Source: JBMCWH01 sp048621635 (GTDB lineage: Bacteria > Patescibacteriota > WWE3 > JAUXAW01 > JAYEID01). From it: DNA of 64,000 bases. Location of the stretch: NCBI GenBank assembly GCA_048621635.1, contig JBMCWH010000001.1, forward strand, positions 1 through 64,000. The letters are read 5' to 3'. Position 1 is the stretch's first letter, and every line of letters begins with the position of its first letter. The notes below the pieces were generated by a model, which searched no databases, was not told the DNA's origin, and saw only the letters and a list, made by a program, of their open reading frames with translations. Position numbers and translations under genes: made by a program. Shown here piece by piece: positions 16,976 through 25,895 of the stretch.

Positions 16976-17122
16976 AAAAACAGAAAGTAGAGAAAGTAGT
17001 TAGTAGAAAGTATTAAGCAAAGACAAAGGCAGGAACAGTTAACAGCAGGTCAATGGCTAGAATCTACTAATCAGCCGTAGGTAAATAGCAAATTAAGCTT
17101 AAATCGATAGGTCAACAAACCA

Positions 17123-18625
17123 TTAATTATGAGAAATTAACAACTCAATTCCCTCTTCACGGACCGGCAGGCGACTTAAATACTTGGAAATTGCAGGAGA
17201 AAAGTCAATTCGATAAGAATTTATGTCCGGAATAGTACCTAAGTAAGATTCTATTTCAGCAAATGATTGTCCCACAATAGCGTTCCTTATCTGTGTCTTC
17301 TTAACTTGAGGGAGAACTTCCCCACGCAAACCAACTTGAAAAACAAGCCCACCATCTTCTACATCTTCCACAGCGAGGATATTAATCTCGCGTTCCTGTT
17401 CGGAAAGCACAAACCCTTCCGGAACCAAGTCAGAGAGAATTTTTTCCACCAAATTAACCAATTGATCCTCAGAATAAGCTAAAGCATCACATCTGATGCG
17501 CAGCCGTAAACTTACCTCCTCGCCTTCTTCTCCTATCTCAGGAGAATATTCTTCCCCCACCTGTTCTGTTTTTATCCCTTTAGTAACTAATTTTTGTCCA
17601 TTCACTAACTTACTTTTCAAATCTTGTTCGCATTGCTTAGTTAGCTCCTCCATCCCTTTTGCAAGTACCTCTTCCTGATCTGGAGTAGTAGCAACAGATA
17701 CTTTACGACTTTCTCCACCCGTAAAATCCTCTGCAGCTTTAGCATAAACATCTTCCTGCATACTTTCTTCTAAATCGATAAAGTTTAACTTAGTCCCTTC
17801 CTCAACATTATAGACAGAACCAATATCTTTCGCTTCCACTTCTGCACTAATTTCCCCTGGATCAACAATGCGTTTATCCGGATCGCTAGGATCTGCACTC
17901 GGGGAAGCTTCTTCAATTTCTATCTCTTCTAGAAGAGAGAAACGTAAGTCACCCTCCGTTTGCAAAGTTGCCCCTTGCGCAAAACCTTTGGAACCAGAAG
18001 TATCGTAATTAAGAACAGTTATCTCCCCGACCGCTTTGCTACCAACTTCCTTTTCCCCTGTCGCTTCAGTCTCAAACTCCCCTTCTTCAGTTACAGAAAC
18101 AGAAACAGCCGGCAAAATTCGTTTCTCTACATCTACTTCTGCCAAATCTTGTTCCGCACGGATTTCTAAAGTTTTTACCAAAGGAGAAGAGTTAACCACC
18201 AAAGTTACTCTTGCCTTAGGTAAATAATAAGCTGCTACTCCTAAACCAGCGAAAAGCAGACCAAGAAAAGCAACAGCGCCTAACCACCACTTTTTCCCCA
18301 ACCCACTAAGAAAAGCAAAATTAACACGCCGGAAAAAACCAAAAACACCGGCCTCTTTTTTTCCACTAATCCCTCCCTCTTCTCTGCCTTCGTCCTTTTC
18401 TTCTCCTCGATAAGCCTGCAAAAGCTCTCTCCCTACAGCATCCTGCGCTTTGATTTGCACGTCCTTGCCCCAATTCTTCAACTGCTTCGCTAAAGTCCGC
18501 AAACTTAAAACACTCCACAACTCAGGCTCAGGAGGAAGTAGCAAAGCTACATCTCTATCCCCCGTATCTTTTACCTTTTCTAAAACAGAAACAATATCCG
18601 GCTCAGGTGGTAGTGTTAATTTCAT
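17123..18625 (-). CDS. Membrane-anchored baseplate-J-like protein next to PilM
   Basis: 500 aa. Residues 5-75 form a Rossmann-like cytoplasmic region (DVALLLPPEPELWSVLSLRTLAKQL, then DVQIKAQDAVGRELL) of a kind I know from envelope proteins of Patescibacteria. A charged linker and one transmembrane helix (114-134, WWLGAVAFLGLLFAGLGV) follow. The outer part has repeated beta regions including SKAVGEITVLNYDTSGSKGFAQGATLQ, which resembles the baseplate-J fold used by phage tails. The ATG overlaps the pilM stop by one base (TGATG), so the two proteins are made together. I infer an envelope structure linked to the PilM ATPase; the exact role is unknown. Confidence 0.7.
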   Translation of the reverse strand: MKLTLPPEPDIVSVLEKVKDTGDRDVALLLPPEPELWSVLSLRTLAKQLKNWGKDVQIKAQDAVGRELLQAYRGEEKDEGREEGGISGKKEAGVFGFFRRVNFAFLSGLGKKWWLGAVAFLGLLFAGLGVAAYYLPKARVTLVVNSSPLVKTLEIRAEQDLAEVDVEKRILPAVSVSVTEEGEFETEATGEKEVGSKAVGEITVLNYDTSGSKGFAQGATLQTEGDLRFSLLEEIEIEEASPSADPSDPDKRIVDPGEISAEVEAKDIGSVYNVEEGTKLNFIDLEESMQEDVYAKAAEDFTGGESRKVSVATTPDQEEVLAKGMEELTKQCEQDLKSKLVNGQKLVTKGIKTEQVGEEYSPEIGEEGEEVSLRLRIRCDALAYSEDQLVNLVEKILSDLVPEGFVLSEQEREINILAVEDVEDGGLVFQVGLRGEVLPQVKKTQIRNAIVGQSFAEIESYLGTIPDINSYRIDFSPAISKYLSRLPVREEGIELLISHN

Positions 18626-19848
18626 CAGTAAAGATTAGATTTATAAAAATAACCTAAGCAAAGCGATGGCACCCATTGTGCAGACACAGCCTTATTCGTC
18701 TGATCGTTAAAAAAATCAAAAGCATCTGCAGTTAAAAGCTCAACCTGGGGCTTCTCAGCAAAGGAGACAGCTTGCGGCAAAGATTCATTCAACTCCGTTT
18801 TTAAACCTGGCAACTGAGCACCACCCCCACAAAGCAAAACTCGGTTAGGAAACTCCTCTACAGCTTCCATACTGTCCAAAGCTTCGGAAATACCTAAAAC
18901 CCAAGTCTCCAAGATAGAATCTAAAACTGATGCTACTTGCTGCTGTTTTTCTGCTTCCAAATTACCTTTAGAGTATTTCAACTTTAAAGTTTCCGCATCA
19001 GAAAATCTTAAATTATTTTCGCGCGCCAAGGCCCTGGTAAAGTCTTGTCCCCCCACTGTAAGAGTTTCTGTGGAAACAATACTACCACTAAAAACCACCG
19101 CTGCATCGGTAGTCCCTCCCCCAACATCAATTAGCAATGAAGAAAATTCAGAAGATTCTCTGTCAATAAGCAGAGCTTTAAGCAAAGCATAAAGGTTAGA
19201 AGTAACTGCCACAGGTTTAAGCCCTGCTGCGCGAACTACAGATTCCAAAACATGCAAGTTGTTTTTCACACAGATAGAGGTAAAATAAGAAACGTCCAGC
19301 CGCGCCCCTTTAAAACCTGTTGGCTCGCTAACTGGAAAACCATCCACTTCCATTCCCGTAATTTCGGAATCAATAATCTCAATATCTAAATTACTTTGTC
19401 CCCGAGATAATGCTATCTGTTCAGCAGCTTCTATAAACGCGGCGTCCCGAATTTTCTTAGTCAGCCTATTCAGCTCCTTTGCATTCATTTCCTGATCCGG
19501 ATTCTTTCTCGAAAGCCTCACACGGGTAGTCATCCCCTCCACCAACATACCGGAAGCACCCAAAACAGCACTCTTGGGTTCAATTTCACAGGAAAGTAAT
19601 GCCTCATCTAAAGCTTTTTGAACATTCTCTGCCACCGCATTTATATCCGCAACTACACCCATCTGCATATCAGAAAGATTTTGGGGGACTTTACCAGCAC
19701 CAATAACCTCCAACTGCTTTTCAGCAGTGTCTTCTTTTTCAATCAATTCAAAAATCAAAGCTTTTACAAAATCAGAGCCAATATCCAACACCAAGAAACT
19801 GGTTGGCTTTTCATTGCCGAATAATTTGTCGAAAGAAATTCCCAACAT
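18625..19848 (-). CDS. pilM: PilM-like actin-fold ATPase of the type IV pilus alignment complex
   Basis: 407 aa. Actin/FtsA-type fold: phosphate-1 loop FLVLDIGSDFVKALIFEL, phosphate-2 SSLLIDVGGGTTDAAVV, a VTVGG-like ETLTVGGQDFTRALA, and the adenosine motif VLLCGGGAQLPGL. PilM polymerises or binds PilN at the cytoplasmic face of the pilus platform. pilN and pilO are about 25 kb away at 44947-46110 rather than in the usual pilMNO run; the partner here is the baseplate-J-like gene. FtsA is the main alternative, but the length, the SHS2-region sequence and the presence of pilNO favour PilM. Confidence 0.82.
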   Translation of the reverse strand: MLGISFDKLFGNEKPTSFLVLDIGSDFVKALIFELIEKEDTAEKQLEVIGAGKVPQNLSDMQMGVVADINAVAENVQKALDEALLSCEIEPKSAVLGASGMLVEGMTTRVRLSRKNPDQEMNAKELNRLTKKIRDAAFIEAAEQIALSRGQSNLDIEIIDSEITGMEVDGFPVSEPTGFKGARLDVSYFTSICVKNNLHVLESVVRAAGLKPVAVTSNLYALLKALLIDRESSEFSSLLIDVGGGTTDAAVVFSGSIVSTETLTVGGQDFTRALARENNLRFSDAETLKLKYSKGNLEAEKQQQVASVLDSILETWVLGISEALDSMEAVEEFPNRVLLCGGGAQLPGLKTELNESLPQAVSFAEKPQVELLTADAFDFFNDQTNKAVSAQWVPSLCLGYFYKSNLY

Positions 19849-19904
19849 AAAGTAAGTATACTAAAGTTATAGTACACAACTGCTTGCCAATTTTCCACAA
19901 GCAA

Positions 19905-21842
19905 TCAGTGAAGGACTGCGCGAATTCGGCGAATTCCCTTTCCTACAGAACTCTCCTTCACTATCTCAAATTCTCCTAGCCCTCCCGTGCTTTCCATATG
20001 CGGGCCAGCACAAACCTCGCAAGAAAAAGGATCTTTCTCCTCTCCAATAATAAACACTTTAACTTTATCTCCATATTTATCCTTGAAAAGTGCCAATGCT
20101 CCTTTCTTCTCTGCCTCTTCTACTGACATCTCTTCCATTGTTACCGGTAAATCCGCTGCTACTTTCTCGTTTACCAACCTCTCCACTTGTTCTATCTCTT
20201 TCTCAGATAAACTTTCGGGATGGGAAAAGTCAAAACGCAAACGTTCTTCGGTAATGTTAGAGCCTTGTTGCTCAACATGGCCACCCAACACTTTCCGTAG
20301 AGCAGCTTGCAAAAGATGCGTCGCAGTGTGGTACTTAACAATTTGCTCACTATCTCCAGCTAAGCCACCAGCAAATCTCTTTTCACTGCCCGCCCGCGAC
20401 TTCTTTTGGTGTTCTTCGTAAGCAGCACTAAAACCCACTTCATCAACAGATAAACCCCGCTCTTCAGCCATCTCAACAGTCAGCTCCAATGGAAATCCAT
20501 ATGTCTGGTAAAGATAAAACGCATCTGGGCCGGAAATTCTCTTCTCTTCCTTTCCCTCGCATTCCTCCACTACCTGTTCAAATTGTTTAAGACCTCTCCG
20601 CAACGCTTTACCAAACTTTTCTTCCTCCTCGCTAACTTTTTCCAATATTCTTTTCCTTTTCTCAGAAAGACCAGGAAACAAATCTTGGTACTTATCAATA
20701 ATCACGTCACTAACACCTTCCAAGAACTGGTGCTCAATTCCCAGTAAATTACCATGACGCACAGCTCTCCGTATTAAACGCCGGATAACGTAACCACGGT
20801 CTGTATTAGAAGGGAAAACACCATCGGCAATAGCAAACACGGCAGCACGCATATGGTCGGCAATAATACGCATAGATCTAACCGTGTTCCGCGTATCCCT
20901 TTCCGCTTCCCGCACAGAATATTTAGCACCAGAAATATCCTCAATCTTTTCAATAATGGGACGGAAAAGCTCAGTTTTGTAGTCATCATCAGTATAACCA
21001 CTGGTCACTGCTGTCACCCGAGCTACACCCATCCCTGTATCCACATTTTTCTGCTCCAACGGAACATACTCAAACTTCGCTTTCGGCTTTCCGTATTGCG
21101 CATTCTGCCTTTCATCTTGCGGTACGCGGTTTGCGGAACGCGGAATGCGGATTCTTTTATATTCCATAAAAACATTGTTCCAAATTTCAATATACTTACC
21201 GCAAGAGCAGGAAGGGTTACAATTCGGTCCGCAGTGCTCTTTTCCAGTATCGTAAAACATTTCCGTATCTGGACCGCAGGGACCTGTTTCTCCAACCGGC
21301 CCCCACCAATTTTCCTTTCTTCCAAAAAGAAAAATACGTTCCTCGATATTGGCATCAAGCCCAGCTTGCGCAAACTCATTCTTCCAATACTCGATAGACT
21401 CCTTATCCCGAGGAACCTGCCCATCCCCAGCAAAAACAGAAACATAGATCCTTTCTGGGTCCAGTCCTAGCCATTCAGGAGACGTCAGAAAGTCAAAACT
21501 CAACGAGATGGCCTCCTCCTTAAAATAACCTGCCTCCCCCACACCGTCCGGCGAGGCAGGGCCTCCTAAAGACCAATTTCCTAACATAAGGAAAAAAGTA
21601 TGGTGAAAGCCGTTTCCTACACGCTCAATATCGCTCGTACGAATGCATTTTTGCAAATTAACCAACCGCTTGCCTGCAGGATGCTTTTCCCCAAGCAAAA
21701 AAGGCACTAGAGGATGCATACCCGCAGAAATAAAAAGAGCAGAAGGGTCATTTTCAGGAACCAAAGAGGCACCAGAAATTTCCGTATGATCATGCTCCTT
21801 GAAAAAAGAAATATACTTATCAATTAATTCGCGCGCGTTCAT
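19905..21842 (-). CDS. alaS: Alanyl-tRNA synthetase, short form
   Basis: 645 aa, against about 870 in E. coli. The catalytic domain (FISAGMHPLVPFLLG, NLQKCIRTSDIERVG, HHTFFLMLGNWSLG, NVDTGMGVARV), the tRNA-recognition middle region and the editing domain (HTATHLLQAAL, then CAGPHMESTGG with Cys/His zinc ligands) are present. The chain ends after GKGIRRIRAVLH, so the C-terminal DHHA1/C-Ala domain is missing. An extra segment at about residues 235-258 (PRSANRVPQDERQNAQYGK) is encoded by GC-rich repeat DNA (21078-21150), and 16 of its bases recur exactly in the grpE-hrcA spacer. Essential for charging tRNA-Ala. There is no sign of frameshift. Confidence 0.95.
   Translation of the reverse strand: MNARELIDKYISFFKEHDHTEISGASLVPENDPSALFISAGMHPLVPFLLGEKHPAGKRLVNLQKCIRTSDIERVGNGFHHTFFLMLGNWSLGGPASPDGVGEAGYFKEEAISLSFDFLTSPEWLGLDPERIYVSVFAGDGQVPRDKESIEYWKNEFAQAGLDANIEERIFLFGRKENWWGPVGETGPCGPDTEMFYDTGKEHCGPNCNPSCSCGKYIEIWNNVFMEYKRIRIPRSANRVPQDERQNAQYGKPKAKFEYVPLEQKNVDTGMGVARVTAVTSGYTDDDYKTELFRPIIEKIEDISGAKYSVREAERDTRNTVRSMRIIADHMRAAVFAIADGVFPSNTDRGYVIRRLIRRAVRHGNLLGIEHQFLEGVSDVIIDKYQDLFPGLSEKRKRILEKVSEEEEKFGKALRRGLKQFEQVVEECEGKEEKRISGPDAFYLYQTYGFPLELTVEMAEERGLSVDEVGFSAAYEEHQKKSRAGSEKRFAGGLAGDSEQIVKYHTATHLLQAALRKVLGGHVEQQGSNITEERLRFDFSHPESLSEKEIEQVERLVNEKVAADLPVTMEEMSVEEAEKKGALALFKDKYGDKVKVFIIGEEKDPFSCEVCAGPHMESTGGLGEFEIVKESSVGKGIRRIRAVLH
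21078..21150. repeat. Dispersed GC-rich repeat translated in-frame inside alaS
   Basis: On the plus strand CGCTTTCGGCTTTCCG at 21078-21093 is identical to 41867-41882 in the grpE-hrcA spacer. The rest (GCGGTACGCGGTTTGCGG and similar CGG units) looks like simple degenerate repeats. It encodes an extra stretch between EYKR and KFEYVPLEQKN that other alanyl-tRNA synthetases lack. Confidence 0.6.
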
Positions 21843-21889
21843 TTATGGTCTTAGGATACCGAATTGAAGCTGTTCCTGCAAGAGAATAA

Positions 21890-22057
21890 GACTAATAGGA
21901 GACTGGTATAGCTAATTATTACGAACAGAAATTAGTAGAAAGTAGTAAGCATTAAGCACCAAGCTCCAAAAAGGACATATGATTAAATGATTAAGTGGAT
22001 TATGAATAATGAATGATTCAAAAATCAGTTAATCAATATTAATTTTTACGGCTGAAT
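21890..22057. repeat. Inverted copy of the 14640-14905 dispersed repeat
   Basis: Spacer between alaS and the YtxH-like gene. On the minus strand it reads TTCAGCCGTAAAAATTAATA, then ATTGATTAACTGATTTTTGA, then GGTGCTTAATGCTTACTACTT (split here only by the description), then TTTCTACTAATTTCTGT and GTAATAATTAGCTA. Each block has a close match in 14640-14948. No gene is seen. Confidence 0.55.
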
Positions 22058-22058
22058 A

Positions 22059-22394
22059 TCACTCCGTACCTTTGAAGAAACGCTTGCGAGTTTGCGCAAG
22101 CTCTTTTTCTAGCTCGGAAAGCTTATCCTTAGTTGATTCCTTCACAGGCCCAGATGCTTCCTGCACTTGCTCACTTACCTCACGAATTCTCTCACTCGTC
22201 TCCTTAACTAAAGGACCTAGCTCTTTCTCTACATCATGAGCAAGCTCTTCTGCCTTACCTTTCGCTTCTTTTCCTTTTTCTGCAATCTTTCTCCGAGTCT
22301 CCTTACCTTCATCAGGTGCAAACAAAATCCCTAAAACAGCTCCACCTAACACTCCAAAGAAAAAACCTCTGAAAAAGCTGCTATCATCACTCAT
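22059..22394 (-). CDS. YtxH-like small membrane protein with helical tail
   Basis: About 111 aa from the ATG at 22394, chosen over the upstream 22442 because it puts the hydrophobic segment at the N-terminus and overlaps the previous gene by only 8 bp. SSFFRGFFFGVLGGAVLGILFAPDEGKETRRKI is the YtxH signature: a glycine-rich membrane helix followed by F-A-P-x-x-G-x-x-x-R. The rest is a long charged amphipathic helix, probably a coiled coil. YtxH proteins are linked to envelope stress in Firmicutes, but their function is not known. Paired with the 93-aa membrane protein upstream. Confidence 0.8.
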   Translation of the reverse strand: MSDDSSFFRGFFFGVLGGAVLGILFAPDEGKETRRKIAEKGKEAKGKAEELAHDVEKELGPLVKETSERIREVSEQVQEASGPVKESTKDKLSELEKELAQTRKRFFKGTE

Positions 22395-22668
22395 CTTTTT
22401 CACCATCCTTTCGAAGAACACGTCTCCCCGCATCACGAGCACGATTAAAAATCTTCAAGCCTTGCATTATACCTGTTATTGCACCAGAAAGGCCAACTAC
22501 GGGTGTAGCCAAAGATTCAGAAACTTCGTCAACATTTACAAGAATAGAATTTACTTTGCGAACAGCTTCGCGAACTTCTTTGAGGACTAAAACGATGTAC
22601 ACACCTACAAAAAGGAGATTAAAGGTAAGAAGTGCTATTACTAATGTTAAAAGGGTATTTGTATCCAT
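22387..22668 (-). CDS. Small DUF948-like membrane protein
   Basis: 93 aa. One N-terminal transmembrane helix (residues 5-28, LLTLVIALLTFNLLFVGVYIV) is followed by a helical region VREAVRKVNSILVNVDEVSESLATPVVGLSGAITGI, much like DUF948 proteins that often sit beside YtxH genes, as here. Its stop overlaps the start of the YtxH-like gene by 8 bp. A -35/-10 pair lies 30-58 bp upstream (22698-22726), and GAGGA precedes the ATG. Function unknown. Confidence 0.75.
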   Translation of the reverse strand: MDTNTLLTLVIALLTFNLLFVGVYIVLVLKEVREAVRKVNSILVNVDEVSESLATPVVGLSGAITGIMQGLKIFNRARDAGRRVLRKDGEKDE

Positions 22669-22697
22669 TGGGCAGTTTTCCTCACAAACCTATCTTT

Positions 22698-22726
22698 ACT
22701 TTAAACGAAACAAACGATACTGTCAA
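22698..22726 (-). promoter_or_regulatory. Promoter (TTGACA - 17 bp - TAAAGT) for the DUF948/YtxH pair
   Basis: On the minus strand TTGACA is at 22726-22721, with a 17-bp spacer and TAAAGT at 22703-22698. A leader of about 22 bases would follow, with GAGGA upstream of the ATG at 22668. Confidence 0.6.
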
Positions 22727-22768
22727 GAACACAAATATAAAGCGCATCGCAACGCTCTTTAGAAAAGA

Positions 22769-23488
22769 CTAAGAGTCTTCACCAGGTTTTGCGGAAGGCG
22801 AAGAAGGTGTAGCCTCCTTCACCGACTCATCAAAGGGTTGCTCCTGCTCGTTAAAAATCACCCGCCGCACTTTCCTAGTTTCTTTCCCAAAATCATTCCG
22901 GGCAACAAATTCTAAAGTATTAGTTCCTGGAGATAATACATAATCATAAGAAAATTTTCCTTGTTCATCAATCAAAACATCTTTACTATTTATCTCCAAC
23001 TGCGCTTGTGGATCACTATTACCCGTAAGAGTAATTACCGGGTCTTCCGTAACTAGATCTTCTGCAGGGCGGCTAACCTCCAAACGCGGAGGGCCAGCGA
23101 TAGAACGATACTGCCAAAAAAGATAACCCAAAAACACAGTTACCAAGAAAAAAATGCCTGCAGTAAGAATAACTCCGGGAGTAACAGTAATGCGGGGTCC
23201 TTTTAGAGGGGTGGCCACATCTTCAATTTCCACAGGCTCGGAAGAATCCTCGTATTCACGTCGCCAAAAAGCAAGCAATTGAGAAACATTTAATTTCAAG
23301 AACTCCGCATAATTTTTTAAAAACCCCTTAATATGAACAGCACCTCCAAACTCACTATAATCCCCAGCTTCCAAAGCACGCAAAAAACGCGGATGTATTT
23401 TTAATTCTTTTGAAACATCCTCATAATTTAAATTTCTTTCTTCACGTGCTTTCCTCAAAATATCTCCAACAGAACGCATTTTGTTCAT
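22769..23488 (-). CDS. RodZ-like HTH membrane protein
   Basis: 239 aa. N-terminal XRE-type helix-turn-helix of the RodZ kind: VGDILRKAREERNLNYEDVSKELKIHPRFLRALEAGDYSEFGG, then HIKGFLKNYAEFL. One transmembrane helix spans 104-126 (GVILTAGIFFLVTVFLGYLFW). The outer part is a beta-sandwich-like domain (PVITLTGNSDPQAQLEINSK, SPGTNTLEFVARNDFGK) ending in a low-complexity tail. RodZ tethers MreB filaments to the wall machinery. No mreB is in the window, so the cytoskeletal partner is not shown. It lies just upstream of the DUF948/YtxH pair and downstream of ftsK. Confidence 0.82.
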   Translation of the reverse strand: MNKMRSVGDILRKAREERNLNYEDVSKELKIHPRFLRALEAGDYSEFGGAVHIKGFLKNYAEFLKLNVSQLLAFWRREYEDSSEPVEIEDVATPLKGPRITVTPGVILTAGIFFLVTVFLGYLFWQYRSIAGPPRLEVSRPAEDLVTEDPVITLTGNSDPQAQLEINSKDVLIDEQGKFSYDYVLSPGTNTLEFVARNDFGKETRKVRRVIFNEQEQPFDESVKEATPSSPSAKPGEDS

Positions 23489-23531
23489 CTTAATATAATT
23501 TTACAACAAAGAGAAAAAAAGGAGAACAACT

Positions 23532-25895
23532 TTAGTCCAGGTATTCCTTAGGTAGTATATCTTCCGGACCGGAGATCAAAACGTCTCGTGGCTTAGAACC
23601 ATCCTTACGAGTCACTGCACCTCTCTTCTCCAAAGCATCAAGCAGTCGCGCAGCTCGGGCATAACCAATGGAAAGCCGACGCTGTAAAAGAGAGGCAGAA
23701 CCTCTATCATGCCGACAAATAACTTTAACTGCCTCGGGGAACAGTTCATCCTCCCAATCTTTTGCTTTGCCACTAGGCCCTTCGGTAACGATTTGCTTCT
23801 GAAGGGCAGCAAAAGGCTCACCAACCTTATCTTGTAAATCTTCCCTTGCCTCCCGCAAACTTTCGTCAAACTCTTCCCTTTCCTCGTTTTTCTCCTTCAA
23901 AAACTTAACTACTGACTTTATTTCAGACATAGAAACAAAAGCTCCCTGGATACGGCGCGGTTTGGACGCTTCCGGAGGTAAAAACAGCAAATCTCCCCGC
24001 CCTAAAAGCTTATCAGCACCTGGCTGGTCTAAAATTACCCGAGAATCTACAGAGGAGGTGGTATTCAAAGCTATCCGACAAGTAATATTTGCCTTAATCA
24101 AGCCAGTTAAAACATCAGTGGAGGGGCGCTGGGTAGAAAGAACCAGATGAATACCTGTAGCACGCGACATCTGCGCTAAACGGACAATTGCTTTCTCGAC
24201 CTCGTTTGCAGAAAGAGCCATAATATCTGCTAACTCATCAACAATAATCACAATATAAGGCAGAGCTTGGAAACCCGAGAGCTCGTTGTAAGAATCGATA
24301 TCTTTAGCACCTGCATTTTGAAAAAGTTGGTACCGCCTTTCCATCTCATCAGCAGCCCACTTTAAGGTAGGCAACATTTTCTCTGCATCAACAATCACAG
24401 GAGAAAGTAAATGAGGAATACCTTGGTACACAGAGAGCTCTACTCTCTTAGGATCAACAAGAATAAGGCGTGCTTCTTCAGGAGTTGTGCGAAAGAGTAA
24501 ACTGGTAATGAAAGAATGAATAAGCACAGATTTACCACTCCCTGTTGCACCAGCAATCAACACATGCGGCATTCTTGAAATATCCGCAACTTGGGGTGTG
24601 CCGGTTACATCTTTCCCTAAAGCCACAGCAAGCGTTCCTTCCCGCTCCTCCATTACTTCAGAAGTAATAACCTTCTTTAATCCAACCAAAGAAGGTGACT
24701 TATTGGGAACTTCAACACCTACCAAAGAACGGCCGGGAATAGGAGCTTCAATACGCACAGACCCTGTAGAGGAGGCCAAAGCCATAGCTAAATCCTTTTG
24801 TAGGTTTGTAATCTTAGTTAACTTTGTTCCGGAAGGTGCCTCCAAAGCAAACTGCGTTACGGATGGGCCTACATTAACATCTGCTACTTTAGCCCGAATT
24901 CCAAAAGATTCTAAAGTATCCTCCAAGGTCTGTGCATGCCTTTTCAGACCCTCCGCATCTTCCTTATGTTCTGGCATATCATGAAGAAGATCCAAAGGAG
25001 GATACTGCCAGGCAACAGCCTTCTCAGGAACATTGGTTACGGTTTCCTGACGCAAAGTTTTTCCCTCTTTTCCAACCACTTGCTTTTTCTTCTTTTTCTC
25101 AGATACCGTAGTCGTTTTTTCTTCTCCTCCCACTGGTTTTGCTCCCGCGAGAGAGTAACGAGTCTCAATAATCTCTATTCCTTTCTCTTCTTCCTTGATG
25201 TCCTTCACTTCCTCCAAGACTTCCTCTTCCTGTTCCTGTTCCTGTTCCTCACCCTCAACCTCCCTCTGCTCCGTCTCCCCTGCCTCTTCTTGAGCAACCT
25301 CTCTTCCTAGAAGCTTTTTTACAAAACCAACTGCGTTTCGAAAAATATGTTCTTCAAAAAAGGAACCCACAAAACTCAAAAGCTTTCCAGCAAAAATGAT
25401 AGTGTCGTCAAGAGAAGCATTAAATATTACCAACAGAGAAATTAAAAAAGCAGCAAAGAGAACTAAAAAAGAACCGGGAGAACCTAGATATGTCCGCAAA
25501 TTTTTTTGAATCCAATAGCCTAACAAGCCGCCACCTCGCCCATCCACTGCTTCCTCTTTTGCTACCCCAGACTTAAAAAAGAAGTGGGTAAAGCCCAGAA
25601 AAGATAACCACAAAAAAACAAGCCCGGATACAACCCGTGGTTGGGTAAATTTCCATTTAGTCTTCCGCAAAAGAGCCAAGCCTGCAAGAATCAATAAGAT
25701 AGGAAAGATAACAGCTCCCCAACCAAAATAACGATTCAACAATTCCTGCACAAGAGAGCCAAATCCTGCAGTCTGGCCAAAAAAAGACAATAAAGCTAAC
25801 AGACCCAAAAGAACAACTACCACGCCAGCAATCGAGTGGGCAGATTCTTTTTCTAGCTCAAATTGAACTTTTCGAGGTCTACCTCGCTTAGCCAT
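23532..25895 (-). CDS. ftsK: DNA translocase FtsK/SpoIIIE
   Basis: About 787 aa from the ATG at 25895 (MAKRGRPRKVQF); an upstream ATG at 25949 adds residues unlike the family. Four predicted membrane helices lie in residues 20-180, then an acidic low-complexity linker, the alpha/beta motor with GATGSGKSVLIHSF (Walker A, near 453) and VIIVDELADIM (Walker B), and a C-terminal gamma winged helix (ASLLQRRLSIGYARAARLLDALEKRGAV) that reads KOPS-like sites. It pumps chromosome ends through the closing septum. The linker (EEQEQEQEEEVLEE) is unusually glutamate-rich. Confidence 0.95.
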   Translation of the reverse strand: MAKRGRPRKVQFELEKESAHSIAGVVVVLLGLLALLSFFGQTAGFGSLVQELLNRYFGWGAVIFPILLILAGLALLRKTKWKFTQPRVVSGLVFLWLSFLGFTHFFFKSGVAKEEAVDGRGGGLLGYWIQKNLRTYLGSPGSFLVLFAAFLISLLVIFNASLDDTIIFAGKLLSFVGSFFEEHIFRNAVGFVKKLLGREVAQEEAGETEQREVEGEEQEQEQEEEVLEEVKDIKEEEKGIEIIETRYSLAGAKPVGGEEKTTTVSEKKKKKQVVGKEGKTLRQETVTNVPEKAVAWQYPPLDLLHDMPEHKEDAEGLKRHAQTLEDTLESFGIRAKVADVNVGPSVTQFALEAPSGTKLTKITNLQKDLAMALASSTGSVRIEAPIPGRSLVGVEVPNKSPSLVGLKKVITSEVMEEREGTLAVALGKDVTGTPQVADISRMPHVLIAGATGSGKSVLIHSFITSLLFRTTPEEARLILVDPKRVELSVYQGIPHLLSPVIVDAEKMLPTLKWAADEMERRYQLFQNAGAKDIDSYNELSGFQALPYIVIIVDELADIMALSANEVEKAIVRLAQMSRATGIHLVLSTQRPSTDVLTGLIKANITCRIALNTTSSVDSRVILDQPGADKLLGRGDLLFLPPEASKPRRIQGAFVSMSEIKSVVKFLKEKNEEREEFDESLREAREDLQDKVGEPFAALQKQIVTEGPSGKAKDWEDELFPEAVKVICRHDRGSASLLQRRLSIGYARAARLLDALEKRGAVTRKDGSKPRDVLISGPEDILPKEYLD

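Noticed and set aside
17123..18625. Phage tail baseplate gene
   Set aside because: It is membrane-anchored, coupled to pilM, and no other tail gene is near; the resemblance is at the domain level only.
20853..21470. 205-aa plus-strand frame inside alaS
   Set aside because: Fully antisense to a well-conserved synthetase; the peptide is arginine/isoleucine-rich with no recognisable motif.
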